Shown one piece after another: positions 24,388 through 32,641 of a stretch of DNA of 32,853 nt. The DNA comes from a bacterium. GTDB lineage: Bacteria > Acidobacteriota > Terriglobia > Terriglobales > Acidobacteriaceae. A program made the position numbers and the translations under genes. The first letter of the stretch is position 1. Every line of letters starts with the position of its first letter. The notes below the pieces were generated by a model. The model did not search any database. It was not told the DNA's origin and was given only the letters and a program-made list of their open reading frames with translations. The DNA lies in NCBI GenBank assembly GCA_026225095.1, contig JAMFSC010000232.1:1-32853 (forward strand), read 5' to 3'.

Positions 24388-25017
24388 CTAGCGAGCGGCG
24401 GTGGTGAGGACCTCCTGGGCGAAGAGGTGGACGAACTCGTCGATGGTCTTGGCGCCGTGGTTGAGGACGTAGGTTCCGCCTGCCTCGATGAAAGTGACTT
24501 CCGTAATTCCCATAAAGCCCAGAATATGGGTGAGGTAGGGCCTCTCGTAGTTGTAGGTGACCCCAGGAGTGGCGGGCTTGTAGGAACCGGCGCTGGCGAT
24601 GATTACTGTCGCCTTTTTGCCGGTGAGCAGGCCTGTGTAAGAGCCGTCAGGGTTCGCATTGAAGGTCTTGCCTGCGCGGACGACGTGGTCGATCCAGGCC
24701 TTGAGAATGGCGGGGACGGCGAAGTTATACATCGGCGTGGTGAGGAGGTACTGGTCGGCTGATTTGAGTTCGGCGATCATCTCGTCGCCGATCTGGAGGG
24801 CGTGCTTCTGCTCGGGGGTGTGGCCGGCGGGGTCGGAGTAGGCTCCACTGATCCAGGGGAGGGTGACGAAAGGCAGATCGGTCTTCGCAAGGTCGCGGGT
24901 GATGATTTTACCGTCCGGGTTGGTGGTCTTCCACTGGCCCTCGAACTGGGCTCCGAGCTTGCGGGAGACGGAAGAGTCCCCGCGGGGGCTGACATCAATT
25001 CTAAGTAAAGTTGGCAT
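24388..25017 (-). CDS. azoR: FMN-dependent NADH:quinone oxidoreductase/azoreductase
   Basis: AzoR is a flavodoxin-like cytoplasmic enzyme that reduces quinones and azo compounds with NAD(P)H. The 209-residue product begins MPTLLRIDVSPRGDSSVSRK, the phosphate-binding loop of the family. It contains TPMYNFAVPAILKAWIDHVVRAGKTF, the FMN-binding signature, and a C-terminal GITEVTFIEAGG segment. The ATG at 25017 follows AGGAG at good spacing; the frame continues upstream but is not family-like. It stands 100 bp downstream of a small CxxC protein on the same strand. Confidence 0.93.
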   Translation of the reverse strand: MPTLLRIDVSPRGDSSVSRKLGAQFEGQWKTTNPDGKIITRDLAKTDLPFVTLPWISGAYSDPAGHTPEQKHALQIGDEMIAELKSADQYLLTTPMYNFAVPAILKAWIDHVVRAGKTFNANPDGSYTGLLTGKKATVIIASAGSYKPATPGVTYNYERPYLTHILGFMGITEVTFIEAGGTYVLNHGAKTIDEFVHLFAQEVLTTAAR

Positions 25018-25118
25018 GTTTCTCCTGCTCCCCAGCCTCTGGCGAGGGCACGGCTTAATAGATTGGTCGAGGGCGCGGGAGGGTGCGCGTTTCGCCGCGA
25101 TTTTCAATAAAGCCGAGA

Positions 25119-25436
25119 TTACCGTGCCGGAGTGGGCCGGGCCGGACCGAAGACACCGATCTCGCGGACGGTAACGCCGGAGGTTTCGAAGTGGTGGACG
25201 CGATGGTTGTTGCCGTGGCCCATGAACACCGCCTTCTTGAGCAGGAGTAGGAGGGGGCGGGAGGACTCTGGGAAGAACCGGTCGCCCGCCTGCTCGAAGT
25301 CCGCGACGAGGTTATAGGTCGCGTCGCATTTGGGGCAGGTGATCTGGTCTTCGAGGGTGCGGTGGAAGGCTCCGGGGGGGAGGGGTCCGGCGGGGTCTGA
25401 ACCGGAGCGGATGGCGGCGATGGTGAGAGGCGGCAT
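25119..25436 (-). CDS. Hypothetical protein with a CPKC motif
   Basis: This 105-residue frame contains one zinc-ribbon-like CPKC (about residues 34-37) in EDQITCPKCDATYNLV. A predicted helix FFPESSRPLLLLLKKAVF follows, and then a strand-rich end (HHFETSGVTVREIGVF). With a single CxxC it might need a partner to bind metal. I do not recognise the family. No Shine-Dalgarno is evident before the ATG. Composition and placement between two real genes support coding. Confidence 0.6.
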   Translation of the reverse strand: MPPLTIAAIRSGSDPAGPLPPGAFHRTLEDQITCPKCDATYNLVADFEQAGDRFFPESSRPLLLLLKKAVFMGHGNNHRVHHFETSGVTVREIGVFGPARPTPAR

Positions 25437-25461
25437 GGCTTGGTCAAGCCTATACCAGCGG

Positions 25462-25833
25462 CTACTGGGCTACTACCTTGTTCGCGATGCGGTCGTACCC
25501 GGTGCGGGAGATGACGTGGCGATCGAGCATCTCGAGGGGGGAGGCGTAGGGGCGATGGGAGATGATCTTGCCGGCGGTGACGGGGTCGACGCCCGGGAGG
25601 GTCTCGAGGTCGGCCTCGGAGGCAGTGTTGATGTTGAGGGGCTTGACGGCGTGGAGGCCATCCTGGATTCCCTGGACGGCGGCTTTGGCGTCCTGGGCGG
25701 CGACCGCGGCGCCACGGGAGGCTGTGGCGGTGGCGTCGGCGGCGTCCTGGCGGATGGCTTCGGGGGTCTTGCTGTTGGGGGTGCAGCCACAGAGGGCGAG
25801 GAGAGTGATGGTGGTGAGGATCGTGCGTTTCAT
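25462..25833 (-). CDS. ComEA-like helix-hairpin-helix lipoprotein
   Basis: The 123-residue product has a lipoprotein signal (LLALCGC, lipid-linked Cys at about residue 17) and an Ala-rich, probably helical stalk (residues 25-60). It then has a helix-hairpin-helix domain: LNINTASEADLETLPGVDPVTAGKIISHR, the ComEA-type signature. ComEA-like proteins bind DNA non-specifically, in some species for uptake. A membrane-anchored DNA-binding role is inferred. The nearest neighbours show no competence gene. A copy of the palindrome repeat lies upstream. Confidence 0.82.
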   Translation of the reverse strand: MKRTILTTITLLALCGCTPNSKTPEAIRQDAADATATASRGAAVAAQDAKAAVQGIQDGLHAVKPLNINTASEADLETLPGVDPVTAGKIISHRPYASPLEMLDRHVISRTGYDRIANKVVAQ

Positions 25834-26018
25834 GATCGGTGAGATGCGGAAACGGGGTGAGGTAGTTTCCAGAGGAATTCTTGGGTGGGCTGGGCGATCA
25901 CAACCTCAGGCCGGGCCGGATGGGCTGCCGGCGTAGCGGTAGACAAACGCAGATTCCCTTCGGGAATGACAGACAAGAAAAGCAAAGGCAAAGGTCCGGT
26001 GCGCCGAGAGTTGCCGAC

Positions 26019-26057
26019 CCCCACCTTAGCCACGATAGGACTGTGGCGAAGGTGGGG
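26019..26057. repeat. Core hairpin of the palindromic repeat, copy F
   Basis: Only the central stem of the family is present. CCCCACCTTAGCCAC (26019-26033) pairs with GTGGCGAAGGTGGGG (26043-26057), again with one A-G mismatch. The lower stem GCCAC/GTGGC is a third variant beside GCGAC/GTCGC and GGCGC/GCGCC. It lies downstream of the minus-strand thrS stop (26074) and may serve as its terminator. The rest of the 240-bp gap holds a short hairpin ATTCCC-TTC-GGGAAT at 25953-25967. Confidence 0.7.
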
Positions 26058-26073
26058 CACCCTAACTCTGACC

Positions 26074-28170
26074 TCAGACTACATATAGCGTAGGGGCGTT
26101 GGTTTGGACGAGGGTGGTGGCGCGGGTGGTGAAGTCGGCAAGGGGGGTGAGGCCTTCGTCGCCTTTTCCGCGGGTACGGACGCTGACGGAGTCGGTAGTG
26201 GATTCCTTGTCGCCCATGATGAGGACAAAGGGGACCTTCTGGAGGGTGAACTCGCGGATCTTGGCGTTCATCTTCTCGTTGCGTGCATCGAGTTCCACGC
26301 GGAGGCCGACGGCTTCGAGCTTGCGTTTGACCTCCTGGGCGTAGTCGAGGTGCTTCTCGCTGATGGGGACGAGCCCAATCTGGACTGGGGCGAGCCACAT
26401 GGGAAAGGCTCCGGCGTAGTGCTCGATGAGGACTCCGAAGAAGCGCTCGACGGAGCCGAAGAGGGCGCGGTGAACCATGACGGGCTGGTGCTTCTCTCCG
26501 TCCTCGCCGGTGTACTCGAGATCGAAGCGGGCGGGGAGGTTCCAATCGAATTGGACGGTGGAGAGCTGCCACATGCGGCCGAGGACGTCGACGAGCTTGA
26601 TGTCGATCTTAGGGCCGTAGAAGGCGGCTTCTCCGGGGATGGTTTTGTAGGGGATTCCTTTGGCTTCGAGGACGCGGGTGAGGGAACTGACGGCTCCATG
26701 CCAGCGGTCCTTACTTCCAATGAATTTGGAGTCCGTCGGGTCCCAGGTGGAGAGCTCGATCTTGAACTCCAGGAAGCCGAAGGTCTTGAGGACGGACTCG
26801 GCGAAGTCGATGCAGGCTTCGATCTCGGACTCGATCTGGGAGGGGGTGCAGAAGATGTGGGCGTCGTCCTGGGTGAAGCCGCGGACACGGAGCAGGCCGT
26901 GCATGGTTCCGGAGCGCTCGTACCGGTAGACGTTGCCAAGTTCGGCGTAGCGGACGGGGAGGTCGCGGTAGCTCTTGGGGCTGTTCTTGTAGATGAGGAT
27001 GTGGCCGGGGCAGTTCATGGGTTTGAGGCGGTACTCCGCGTCGTCGAGTTCCATCGGCGGATACATGTTTTCGCCGTAGTTCTCTTCGTGTCCGCTGATC
27101 TTCCACATTTCGCGGCGCATGATGTGGGGAGTGAAGACCATATCGTAACCACGTTTGATACATTCTTCGCGCATCCAGTCTTCCATGGCGCGGCGGACGA
27201 TTCCGCCCTTGGGATGCCAGAAGATGAGGCCGGCTCCGGCGACCTCCTGGATGGAGAAGAGGTCGAGCTGCTTGCCGAGGACGCGGTGGTCGCGGGCCTT
27301 GATCTCTTCGAGTCGCTTGAAGTGGGCTTCGAGGTCCTTGGTGTTGAAGAAGGCGGTTCCGTAGATGCGTTGGAGCTGCTGGTTCTTCTCGTCTCCTAGC
27401 CAATAGGCTCCGGCGACGGAGGTGACCTTGAAGGCCTTGACGCGGCCGGTGGTGGGGACGTGGGGTCCGCGGCAGAAGTCGGTGAAGGCACCGTTGCGGT
27501 AGAGGGAGATCTGGTCGCCGGGCTGGGTGAAGCGCTCGATGAAGTGGACCTTCATGAACTCGCCGTGGGCGGCGTAGTCGTCCAGGCCCTGCTCGCGGGA
27601 CTCCTCTTCGCGGACGAAGGGCTCGTTGCGGGCCACGACCACAGCCATGCGGGCTTCAATGGCGGCGAGATCGTGTTCGGTGAAGGGGGTGGGGCGGTAG
27701 ACGTCGTAGAAGAAGCCCTGATCGGTGGCGGGGCCGTGGCCGAGTTTGGTCTCGGGGAAGAGCTCGAGGATGGCGGTGGCCATGATGTGGGCGGCGGAGT
27801 GGCGCACGACCTTGAGCGCGGCCTCGTCCTGCTCCTTGAGGAGCCAGAGGGCGGAGGATTCGGTGAGGGGGGTGGTGAGATCGACGAGGCGGGCTCCCTC
27901 GGGGTCGGTGGAGTCGCCGCTGTACATGGCCTCCTCCGACGCGGCGGGCGCGTCGGGATCGCTGTGCGTGGCCGCGGGCGCGAGGGGCCGGATGCGGGCG
28001 ACGACGACGGCCGCGGCGAGGCGTGGGGAGATGGCGTTCGCGATATCGAGGGGCGTGGTTCCCGAGGGGACGGTGCGGACGGAGCCGTCGGGGAGCTGAA
28101 TCTCGATTTGGGCTGGACTTCCGGGTTCTGAAATGGCTGACATTTGGGCTTCGCTCACAGGTACCAGCAT
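26074..28170 (-). CDS. thrS: Threonyl-tRNA synthetase
   Basis: ThrRS charges tRNA-Thr and edits mischarged serine. An N-terminal TGS domain (IQLPDGSVRTVPSGTTPLDIANAIS) is followed by the editing domain with HSAAHIMATAILELFP. The class II catalytic core has motif 2 (RYERSGTMHGLLRVRGFTQDDAHIFC) and motif 3 (VMVHRALFGSVERFFGVLIEHY), and a C-terminal anticodon-binding domain completes the protein. Length is 698 from the ATG at 28170 (GGAG four bases upstream) or 689 from an ATG at 28143 with weaker signal; both keep the TGS domain. An Ala/Asp-rich insertion of about 35 residues interrupts the TGS region (PLAPAATHSDPDAPAASEEA and following), which is unusual. Confidence 0.95.
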   Translation of the reverse strand: MLVPVSEAQMSAISEPGSPAQIEIQLPDGSVRTVPSGTTPLDIANAISPRLAAAVVVARIRPLAPAATHSDPDAPAASEEAMYSGDSTDPEGARLVDLTTPLTESSALWLLKEQDEAALKVVRHSAAHIMATAILELFPETKLGHGPATDQGFFYDVYRPTPFTEHDLAAIEARMAVVVARNEPFVREEESREQGLDDYAAHGEFMKVHFIERFTQPGDQISLYRNGAFTDFCRGPHVPTTGRVKAFKVTSVAGAYWLGDEKNQQLQRIYGTAFFNTKDLEAHFKRLEEIKARDHRVLGKQLDLFSIQEVAGAGLIFWHPKGGIVRRAMEDWMREECIKRGYDMVFTPHIMRREMWKISGHEENYGENMYPPMELDDAEYRLKPMNCPGHILIYKNSPKSYRDLPVRYAELGNVYRYERSGTMHGLLRVRGFTQDDAHIFCTPSQIESEIEACIDFAESVLKTFGFLEFKIELSTWDPTDSKFIGSKDRWHGAVSSLTRVLEAKGIPYKTIPGEAAFYGPKIDIKLVDVLGRMWQLSTVQFDWNLPARFDLEYTGEDGEKHQPVMVHRALFGSVERFFGVLIEHYAGAFPMWLAPVQIGLVPISEKHLDYAQEVKRKLEAVGLRVELDARNEKMNAKIREFTLQKVPFVLIMGDKESTTDSVSVRTRGKGDEGLTPLADFTTRATTLVQTNAPTLYVV

Positions 28171-28374
28171 AAAGCTCCGGTGAGATGGCGTCGATGTGAC
28201 GGGTATCAGGACACCGGACATGGTGCCGATGCGGGATGGTCCTCCGCGCAAAGATGCAGGGAAGCAGTTCCGAAGTGACATGGTGAAGGGCTGGTAAAGA
28301 CTCTGAATGGATGCATGACCGTGATTTCTTGCTCTGCGCTTCGAAATCTTGAATGAACCGACGGGGGTAGAACG

Positions 28375-28641
28375 ATGCAGGTATTGTGCGAACGATCGAA
28401 TACAGCCAGCGATGTGCGGTGCGGAGTGTGCGGGCAGGGATTCCTTGTGTATTGGGACAAGACCATGCGGGCGAAACGGGTGCAGGCCCGCAATGCGGTG
28501 ATGCGCGCGCTGAGCCGGCAGCATCAAGACGCAATGACCGGGCATGACGCGCATCCGGAGACTCAATTCGCGGTCGCGAGCCTGGATCCGGATCACTCAG
28601 AGGGAGTTTTGCTGCGCGAGGCCGGCGTTGTTTCGGCTTAG
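28375..28641 (+). CDS. Small hypothetical protein with CxxC motif
   Basis: This 88-residue frame begins MQVLCERSNTASDVRCGVCGQGFLVYWD, with CGVC resembling half of a zinc finger plus an upstream Cys. The remaining part is basic and helical (KTMRAKRVQARNAVMRALSRQH). A GGGGG is eight bases upstream of the ATG. It is divergent from thrS and 53 bp before the MDR oxidoreductase on the same strand. The family is not recognised, and it could be a chance frame. Confidence 0.5.
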   Translation: MQVLCERSNTASDVRCGVCGQGFLVYWDKTMRAKRVQARNAVMRALSRQHQDAMTGHDAHPETQFAVASLDPDHSEGVLLREAGVVSA

Positions 28642-28693
28642 GATAAGCGGCCAATGGAACTCTCCGCGCATCTGATGAGCGGAGGGATCAAAC

Positions 28694-29602
28694 ATGAAGG
28701 CTATCGTTTCGCATGAGTTCGGTGGACCGTCGAAGTTGAAGCTGGAAGACTACGCTGACCCAGTTGCAGGGGAAGGCGAGGTCCTGGTGCGGGTGGCGGC
28801 GACGAGCATCAATCCGATCGACTGGAAGATGCGGTCGGGCGACGCCAAGGAGATCTTCCCGGTGGAGTTCCCGTGGATCCCGGGGTGGGACGTGTCGGGG
28901 ATCGTCCGGGCGGTGGGACCCGGCGTGAGCGGATTCGAGCCGGGCGACCGCGTGATGGGCTTTGGTCCAAAGACCTATGCGGAGCTTGTCGTCATCAAGG
29001 CAAGCTCGTTGGCAAAGGTTCCCGACAGTCTGGACCTGGTGAAGGCTGGAGCGCTGCCGCTGGTGACGCAGACCGGGGAACAACTGATCTCGTTGGGGAC
29101 TCACATCCAGGCGGGGCAGACTGTACTGATCACAGGCGCCGTGGGAGCCGTGGGACGATCGGCGGTTCTGACGGCGAAGAAGGCCGGTGCGATCGTGATC
29201 GCAGGGGTGCGGAAGCGGCAGATCGACGAGGCCCGGACGATTGGGGCTGACCAGGTGATCGCGCTCGACGATGAGGATGCGATGAAGAAGCTTGGATTTG
29301 TCGATGCCGTGGCCGAGATTGTGGGGCATACGACGGGGGAAGAGTTGATGGGCAAGGTAAAGCAGGGCGGGGTGTTCGCGTCTGTGGTTGGGCCTCCAGC
29401 GAACGCCGCGATGCACCCCACGGTAAAGGTGGTGCCGGTGGGAGCGGTTCCGGATGCGGCCAAGCTGAGGGAGATGGCGGAGGACGTGGTGGCGGGACGG
29501 CTGGTGATACCGATCGATCGAATGCTGCCGCTCGAGGATGCGGGAGAGGGCCAGGCGGCGGCGGAAAAGGGCGGAATCGGGAAGATCCTGCTGCTGGCGT
29601 GA
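28694..29602 (+). CDS. NADP-dependent MDR-superfamily oxidoreductase (quinone-reductase-like)
   Basis: The 302-residue product has the medium-chain dehydrogenase/reductase layout: GroES-like N-terminal domain (INPIDWKMRSGD, PGWDVSGIVRAVGPGV, GDRVMGF) and a Rossmann domain with VLITGAVGAVGRSAVLTAK for NAD(P) binding. The zinc ligands of alcohol dehydrogenases are absent, as expected for the quinone-reductase branch. The substrate is unknown. A GGAGGG seven bases before the ATG makes a strong ribosome-binding site. It converges on the jag-like gene. Confidence 0.92.
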   Translation: MKAIVSHEFGGPSKLKLEDYADPVAGEGEVLVRVAATSINPIDWKMRSGDAKEIFPVEFPWIPGWDVSGIVRAVGPGVSGFEPGDRVMGFGPKTYAELVVIKASSLAKVPDSLDLVKAGALPLVTQTGEQLISLGTHIQAGQTVLITGAVGAVGRSAVLTAKKAGAIVIAGVRKRQIDEARTIGADQVIALDDEDAMKKLGFVDAVAEIVGHTTGEELMGKVKQGGVFASVVGPPANAAMHPTVKVVPVGAVPDAAKLREMAEDVVAGRLVIPIDRMLPLEDAGEGQAAAEKGGIGKILLLA

Positions 29603-29636
29603 GAATGCGAGTGCGTAGTCGAGGGATTCGGCGGCC

Positions 29637-29656
29637 GGCTGGATGAAGTGCCAGCC
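29637..29656. terminator. Weak hairpin between convergent genes
   Basis: GGCTGG (29637-29642) pairs with CCAGCC (29651-29656) in the short gap between the MDR gene and the jag-like gene. The stem is short and no T-run follows, so termination is only possible. Confidence 0.25.
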
Positions 29657-29669
29657 TGCCTCCGTGTTC

Positions 29670-30179
29670 TCAACAGATATGGTGCGCGGTTGTCATCGCG
29701 AGCCTGGGCATGACGGCGGGTGAACTATCGAGGTTGTAGGGTTCCAGCGCTGGCAGGCTTGTCTCGTCGGGACCATTGGCGAGCACCGACACCGGCTTAA
29801 GCTGGTCGTGGCGACGATCCCCGATGGGAAGGGAAACGGACAGAGATTGCATCGCGTGGAGCAGGGCGGCATATTCCCTGACGGTGTCCTGCGATAAGTC
29901 GTCCGTGCTGCGACGTCTCATGCCGGCGTCCATAGAGACAAGACCACGACGCTCCGGCTCGACGTGTCCAAGCTGAGCGGCGAGGTGCTCGATCGAGCGA
30001 AGCAAATCGCCGTTTACGGCTGTCAGCATTTCGCAGTCCGGACCGCTGAAGATGACGGTGAGCTCGGGGAGGGGATCGAGACGGGACTCGATCTCGAAGG
30101 TCAGGTCAAGCCGGGTCGCTTCAAGCACATGCTGAAGAAACTCTACAATCTGCAGCTCGGCGAAGGATAAATCGTTCAT
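29670..30179 (-). CDS. Divergent Jag/KhpB-like KH-R3H protein
   Basis: Placement after yidC and the N-terminal half suggest a Jag (KhpB)-type RNA-binding protein. The segment LDLTFEIESRLDPLPELTVIFSGPD, then DLLRSIEHLAAQLGHVEPERRGLVSMDA, has the shape of the KH domain and its helices. The second half should be an R3H domain with an Arg-x3-His motif; instead it reads SLPIGDRRHDQLKPVSVL, where the motif is scrambled, and the C-terminus is rich in Pro and polar residues. The 169-residue length is near that of short acidobacterial Jag proteins. It may be a divergent or decaying copy. The ATG follows AGGGGG with good spacing. Identification is by position and weak similarity only. Confidence 0.55.
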   Translation of the reverse strand: MNDLSFAELQIVEFLQHVLEATRLDLTFEIESRLDPLPELTVIFSGPDCEMLTAVNGDLLRSIEHLAAQLGHVEPERRGLVSMDAGMRRRSTDDLSQDTVREYAALLHAMQSLSVSLPIGDRRHDQLKPVSVLANGPDETSLPALEPYNLDSSPAVMPRLAMTTAHHIC

Positions 30180-30434
30180 GTTTTACCCCCTTTTAGAGTT
30201 CCCAGATTCTGTGAACGACACAATAACGTCACTAGAATTCTTTGAACATACGCCCCCGGCAGGGGACAGGGGAAGCTCATTACGAGATAGTCATCGACAA
30301 AATCGACGGATTCCCGACACACACAAAGGATGCGTTGATTTTGCTTGTGTCAAAGTGTTTTCGATGCTAACGGAAATCCAAATGCTGCACATCTGCGTTA
30401 AGCGGCGTGACCGCCGGCCCCGGGAAGCCAGTGG
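30180..30434. other. yidC-jag intergenic region, low GC
   Basis: This 255-bp gap is clearly richer in A and T than its surroundings, and yidC and jag are normally almost adjacent. A minus-strand TTGACA (30348-30353) could be a -35 box for the jag-like gene, but its spaced -10 match is poor. No gene is recognised. Confidence 0.4.
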
Positions 30435-32273
30435 CTAGCGCCTGCCGGTCTTTCCCTGGAGGGTGGCTGGCTGTCCGCCGTTCTTGCGACGGGCTCGCTT
30501 GGCGGCGAGCTCGCGGGCCTCGCGGCCGATGGAGGTCCGGTTGGTGATGGCCTGGGTGGCGATGCTGATGAGGTTGCCGACGGCCCAGTAGAGGGCGAGG
30601 CCGGAGGCGTAGTTCCAGGTGATGTAGCCGGAGAAGACGGGCATCATGAAGGCCATCATCTTCTGCTGCTGCGGGTCGACACCAGGGGACGGCGTATAGA
30701 ACTGCACAAGGAACTGGCTGACGATCATCAGGATCGGGAGGATGTGGTAGGGGTCGGCGGCGGAGAGGTCGGGGAGCCAGAACCAGTGGGCCTGGCGGAG
30801 CTCGACGACCTTGGGCAGCATGCCGAGGAAGGCAAAGAGCAGGGGGAGCTGGATGAGCGTCGGGATGCAGCCGCCAAACATGTTGACTCCGTTATCTTTC
30901 TGGAGCTGCATGATCTCGGCGTTCATCTCGTTGCGCTTGGGGTCTGTGACCTTGAGGCTCTTGTACTTGGCCTTGATGGCGTCCATCTGGGGCTGGATGC
31001 GCTGCATCTTGAGGCCAGACTTCATGGTCTGGACGCGCAGGGGAAGGATGATGAGGTTGATGACGATGGTGAGGATGACGATGGCCCAGCCCCAGTTGGA
31101 GGCGAGGTGATCGTGGACGAACTGGAGGGCGTAGAAGAGGAGCTTGCCGATGGGTCCGAAGAAACCGAAGTCGAGAAGCGGCTCGAGCGTGACGCTGGAG
31201 TCGGTGGCGTGGATGTTCTTCAGGATGTTGACGCGCTTGGGGCCGACGTAGAGGCGGGTCTCGGTGTGGTTGTCGAGATTGCCGACCGCGGCTCCGAGGA
31301 GTGGGACCTCGGCTGTGCCCTTGTCGCCTTCGCCGAGTTGGGTTGCCGGGGCTTCACCCTTCTTGCGGGCTTCCTTCTCCACGCGGATCTGGTTGTTAAG
31401 GGTGGCGACGGTCGCGTCGGATGGGACGTCGGGAAGGAAGATGGCGGCGAAGTACTGGTCGGAGAGGCCGGCCCAGTCGAAGGGGCCGGTGAGGGTGCCA
31501 CCGCCTGAGACCTTCTTGGCGGCGAGGTGCTCTTCTTTGCCGGAGCGGCTGACGTCGACGTTGGAATAGCCGTAGTCGAGCGCCTTGTCCATGTCTCCCA
31601 TGCCGCCGGGCCAGGCGAGGAGGGCGCGGACGGGGGTTCTGTTGTGGGTGACGACGACATCGGCGTGGAGGACGTAGGTCTCGTTGAAGGAGAAGGTCTT
31701 GGTGGCGGTGTACTCGCCGTTTGAGAACTTGAAGGTCAGGGTCGCGGGGCTGGCGAGGGCTCCTGTGGCGGAGGGGACGAACATCGCCTGATTGAGGTTG
31801 GCGGTGAGGGCTGCGTCGTAGGTGTAAAGGGAGAGAGGGTAGCCGAACTTCTGCGCGGCCTGGCCATGCACGAGGTCGAGAGGCTTGCCGTAGTTGTCCT
31901 TGATTCCCTTGAGGATCCAGCTGGTCGCCTGGGCTCCGCGATTGGAGAAGGTGATGCGATAGAGCTCGTTTTCGACGACGGTCGTGGTCTCGGCGGAGGC
32001 CTGGACGGCGGGCTGGACGGTCGCGGGGGTGGCGGGGGTTCCGGGCTGGGGCGCGGAGGCTGGCTGGGCGAAGCCGGCGGGGGAGGGGGTGTTCTGAGTG
32101 GCGGGGCTGGGGCTCGCGGTCTGGACGATCGCAGGTGGAACGATCGGGGGGGTGTGCTTGGCCTTCCAGTACTGGGCTGCGAAGAAGACGGTGACCAGGA
32201 CGACCATCATGACGAGGAGGGATTGGTTACCCTGCGGGGCGCCGGGCTGGTTTGGATTCTTGAACTCTGCCAC
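30435..32273 (-). CDS. yidC: Membrane protein insertase YidC
   Basis: YidC inserts proteins into the inner membrane, alone or with Sec. The 612-residue product has an N-terminal membrane helix (about 18-36), a Pro/Ala-rich linker, and a large periplasmic beta domain (ELYRITFSNRGAQATSWILKG onward). The conserved insertase core includes NLIILPLRVQTMKSGLKMQRIQP and YITWNYASGLALYWAVGNL. The C-terminal tail is basic (RRARRKNGG). Length and the large periplasmic domain fit the Gram-negative type. The start is GTG at 32273, preceded by AGGAAG at good spacing; the open frame extends upstream across yidD but is not YidC-like. It follows yidD by 11 bp. Confidence 0.97.
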   Translation of the reverse strand: MAEFKNPNQPGAPQGNQSLLVMMVVLVTVFFAAQYWKAKHTPPIVPPAIVQTASPSPATQNTPSPAGFAQPASAPQPGTPATPATVQPAVQASAETTTVVENELYRITFSNRGAQATSWILKGIKDNYGKPLDLVHGQAAQKFGYPLSLYTYDAALTANLNQAMFVPSATGALASPATLTFKFSNGEYTATKTFSFNETYVLHADVVVTHNRTPVRALLAWPGGMGDMDKALDYGYSNVDVSRSGKEEHLAAKKVSGGGTLTGPFDWAGLSDQYFAAIFLPDVPSDATVATLNNQIRVEKEARKKGEAPATQLGEGDKGTAEVPLLGAAVGNLDNHTETRLYVGPKRVNILKNIHATDSSVTLEPLLDFGFFGPIGKLLFYALQFVHDHLASNWGWAIVILTIVINLIILPLRVQTMKSGLKMQRIQPQMDAIKAKYKSLKVTDPKRNEMNAEIMQLQKDNGVNMFGGCIPTLIQLPLLFAFLGMLPKVVELRQAHWFWLPDLSAADPYHILPILMIVSQFLVQFYTPSPGVDPQQQKMMAFMMPVFSGYITWNYASGLALYWAVGNLISIATQAITNRTSIGREARELAAKRARRKNGGQPATLQGKTGRR

Positions 32274-32284
32274 TGTAGAACTTC

Positions 32285-32641
32285 CTATCTGTCGATCTGA
32301 TTGGGGGCTGGGGTGGGACCTGCGGGCGCGACGGCTTGCGAACTGGCGCACGTCCCATGATAAATGCTGGGGTTTGGTTTCGGGGATGGGGATATGGGCT
32401 CTTTGAGCCCTGGTACCGGGTCGAGGCCGCCGGCGGCGAAGGGATGGCAGCGGGCGATGCGGCGGGCGGCGAGGAGCGATCCGCGCAGGACGCCGTGTCG
32501 GGCGAGCGCGATGTAGGCGTACTCCGAACAGGTGGGGAGGAACTTGCACTGGGTCGGACTAAGGGCGTGGAGGATAGGGGAAACGAGCGTCTTGTAGGCG
32601 CGGAAGGCCAGGCGGATGGGGAGGCTGGGCTGAGAGCTCAT
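32285..32641 (-). CDS. yidD: Membrane protein insertion efficiency factor YidD
   Basis: YidD is a small membrane-associated protein that aids YidC-dependent insertion. The family signature is complete in the first 75 residues: [40 protein letters not shown], and [17 protein letters not shown], including the conserved Cys residues. Family members are often about 70-90 residues; this one has a Pro/Ser-rich C-terminal tail to 118. It overlaps rnpA by four bases and sits 11 bp before yidC, so the three are one transcription unit. Confidence 0.95.
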   Translation of the reverse strand: MSSQPSLPIRLAFRAYKTLVSPILHALSPTQCKFLPTCSEYAYIALARHGVLRGSLLAARRIARCHPFAAGGLDPVPGLKEPISPSPKPNPSIYHGTCASSQAVAPAGPTPAPNQIDR

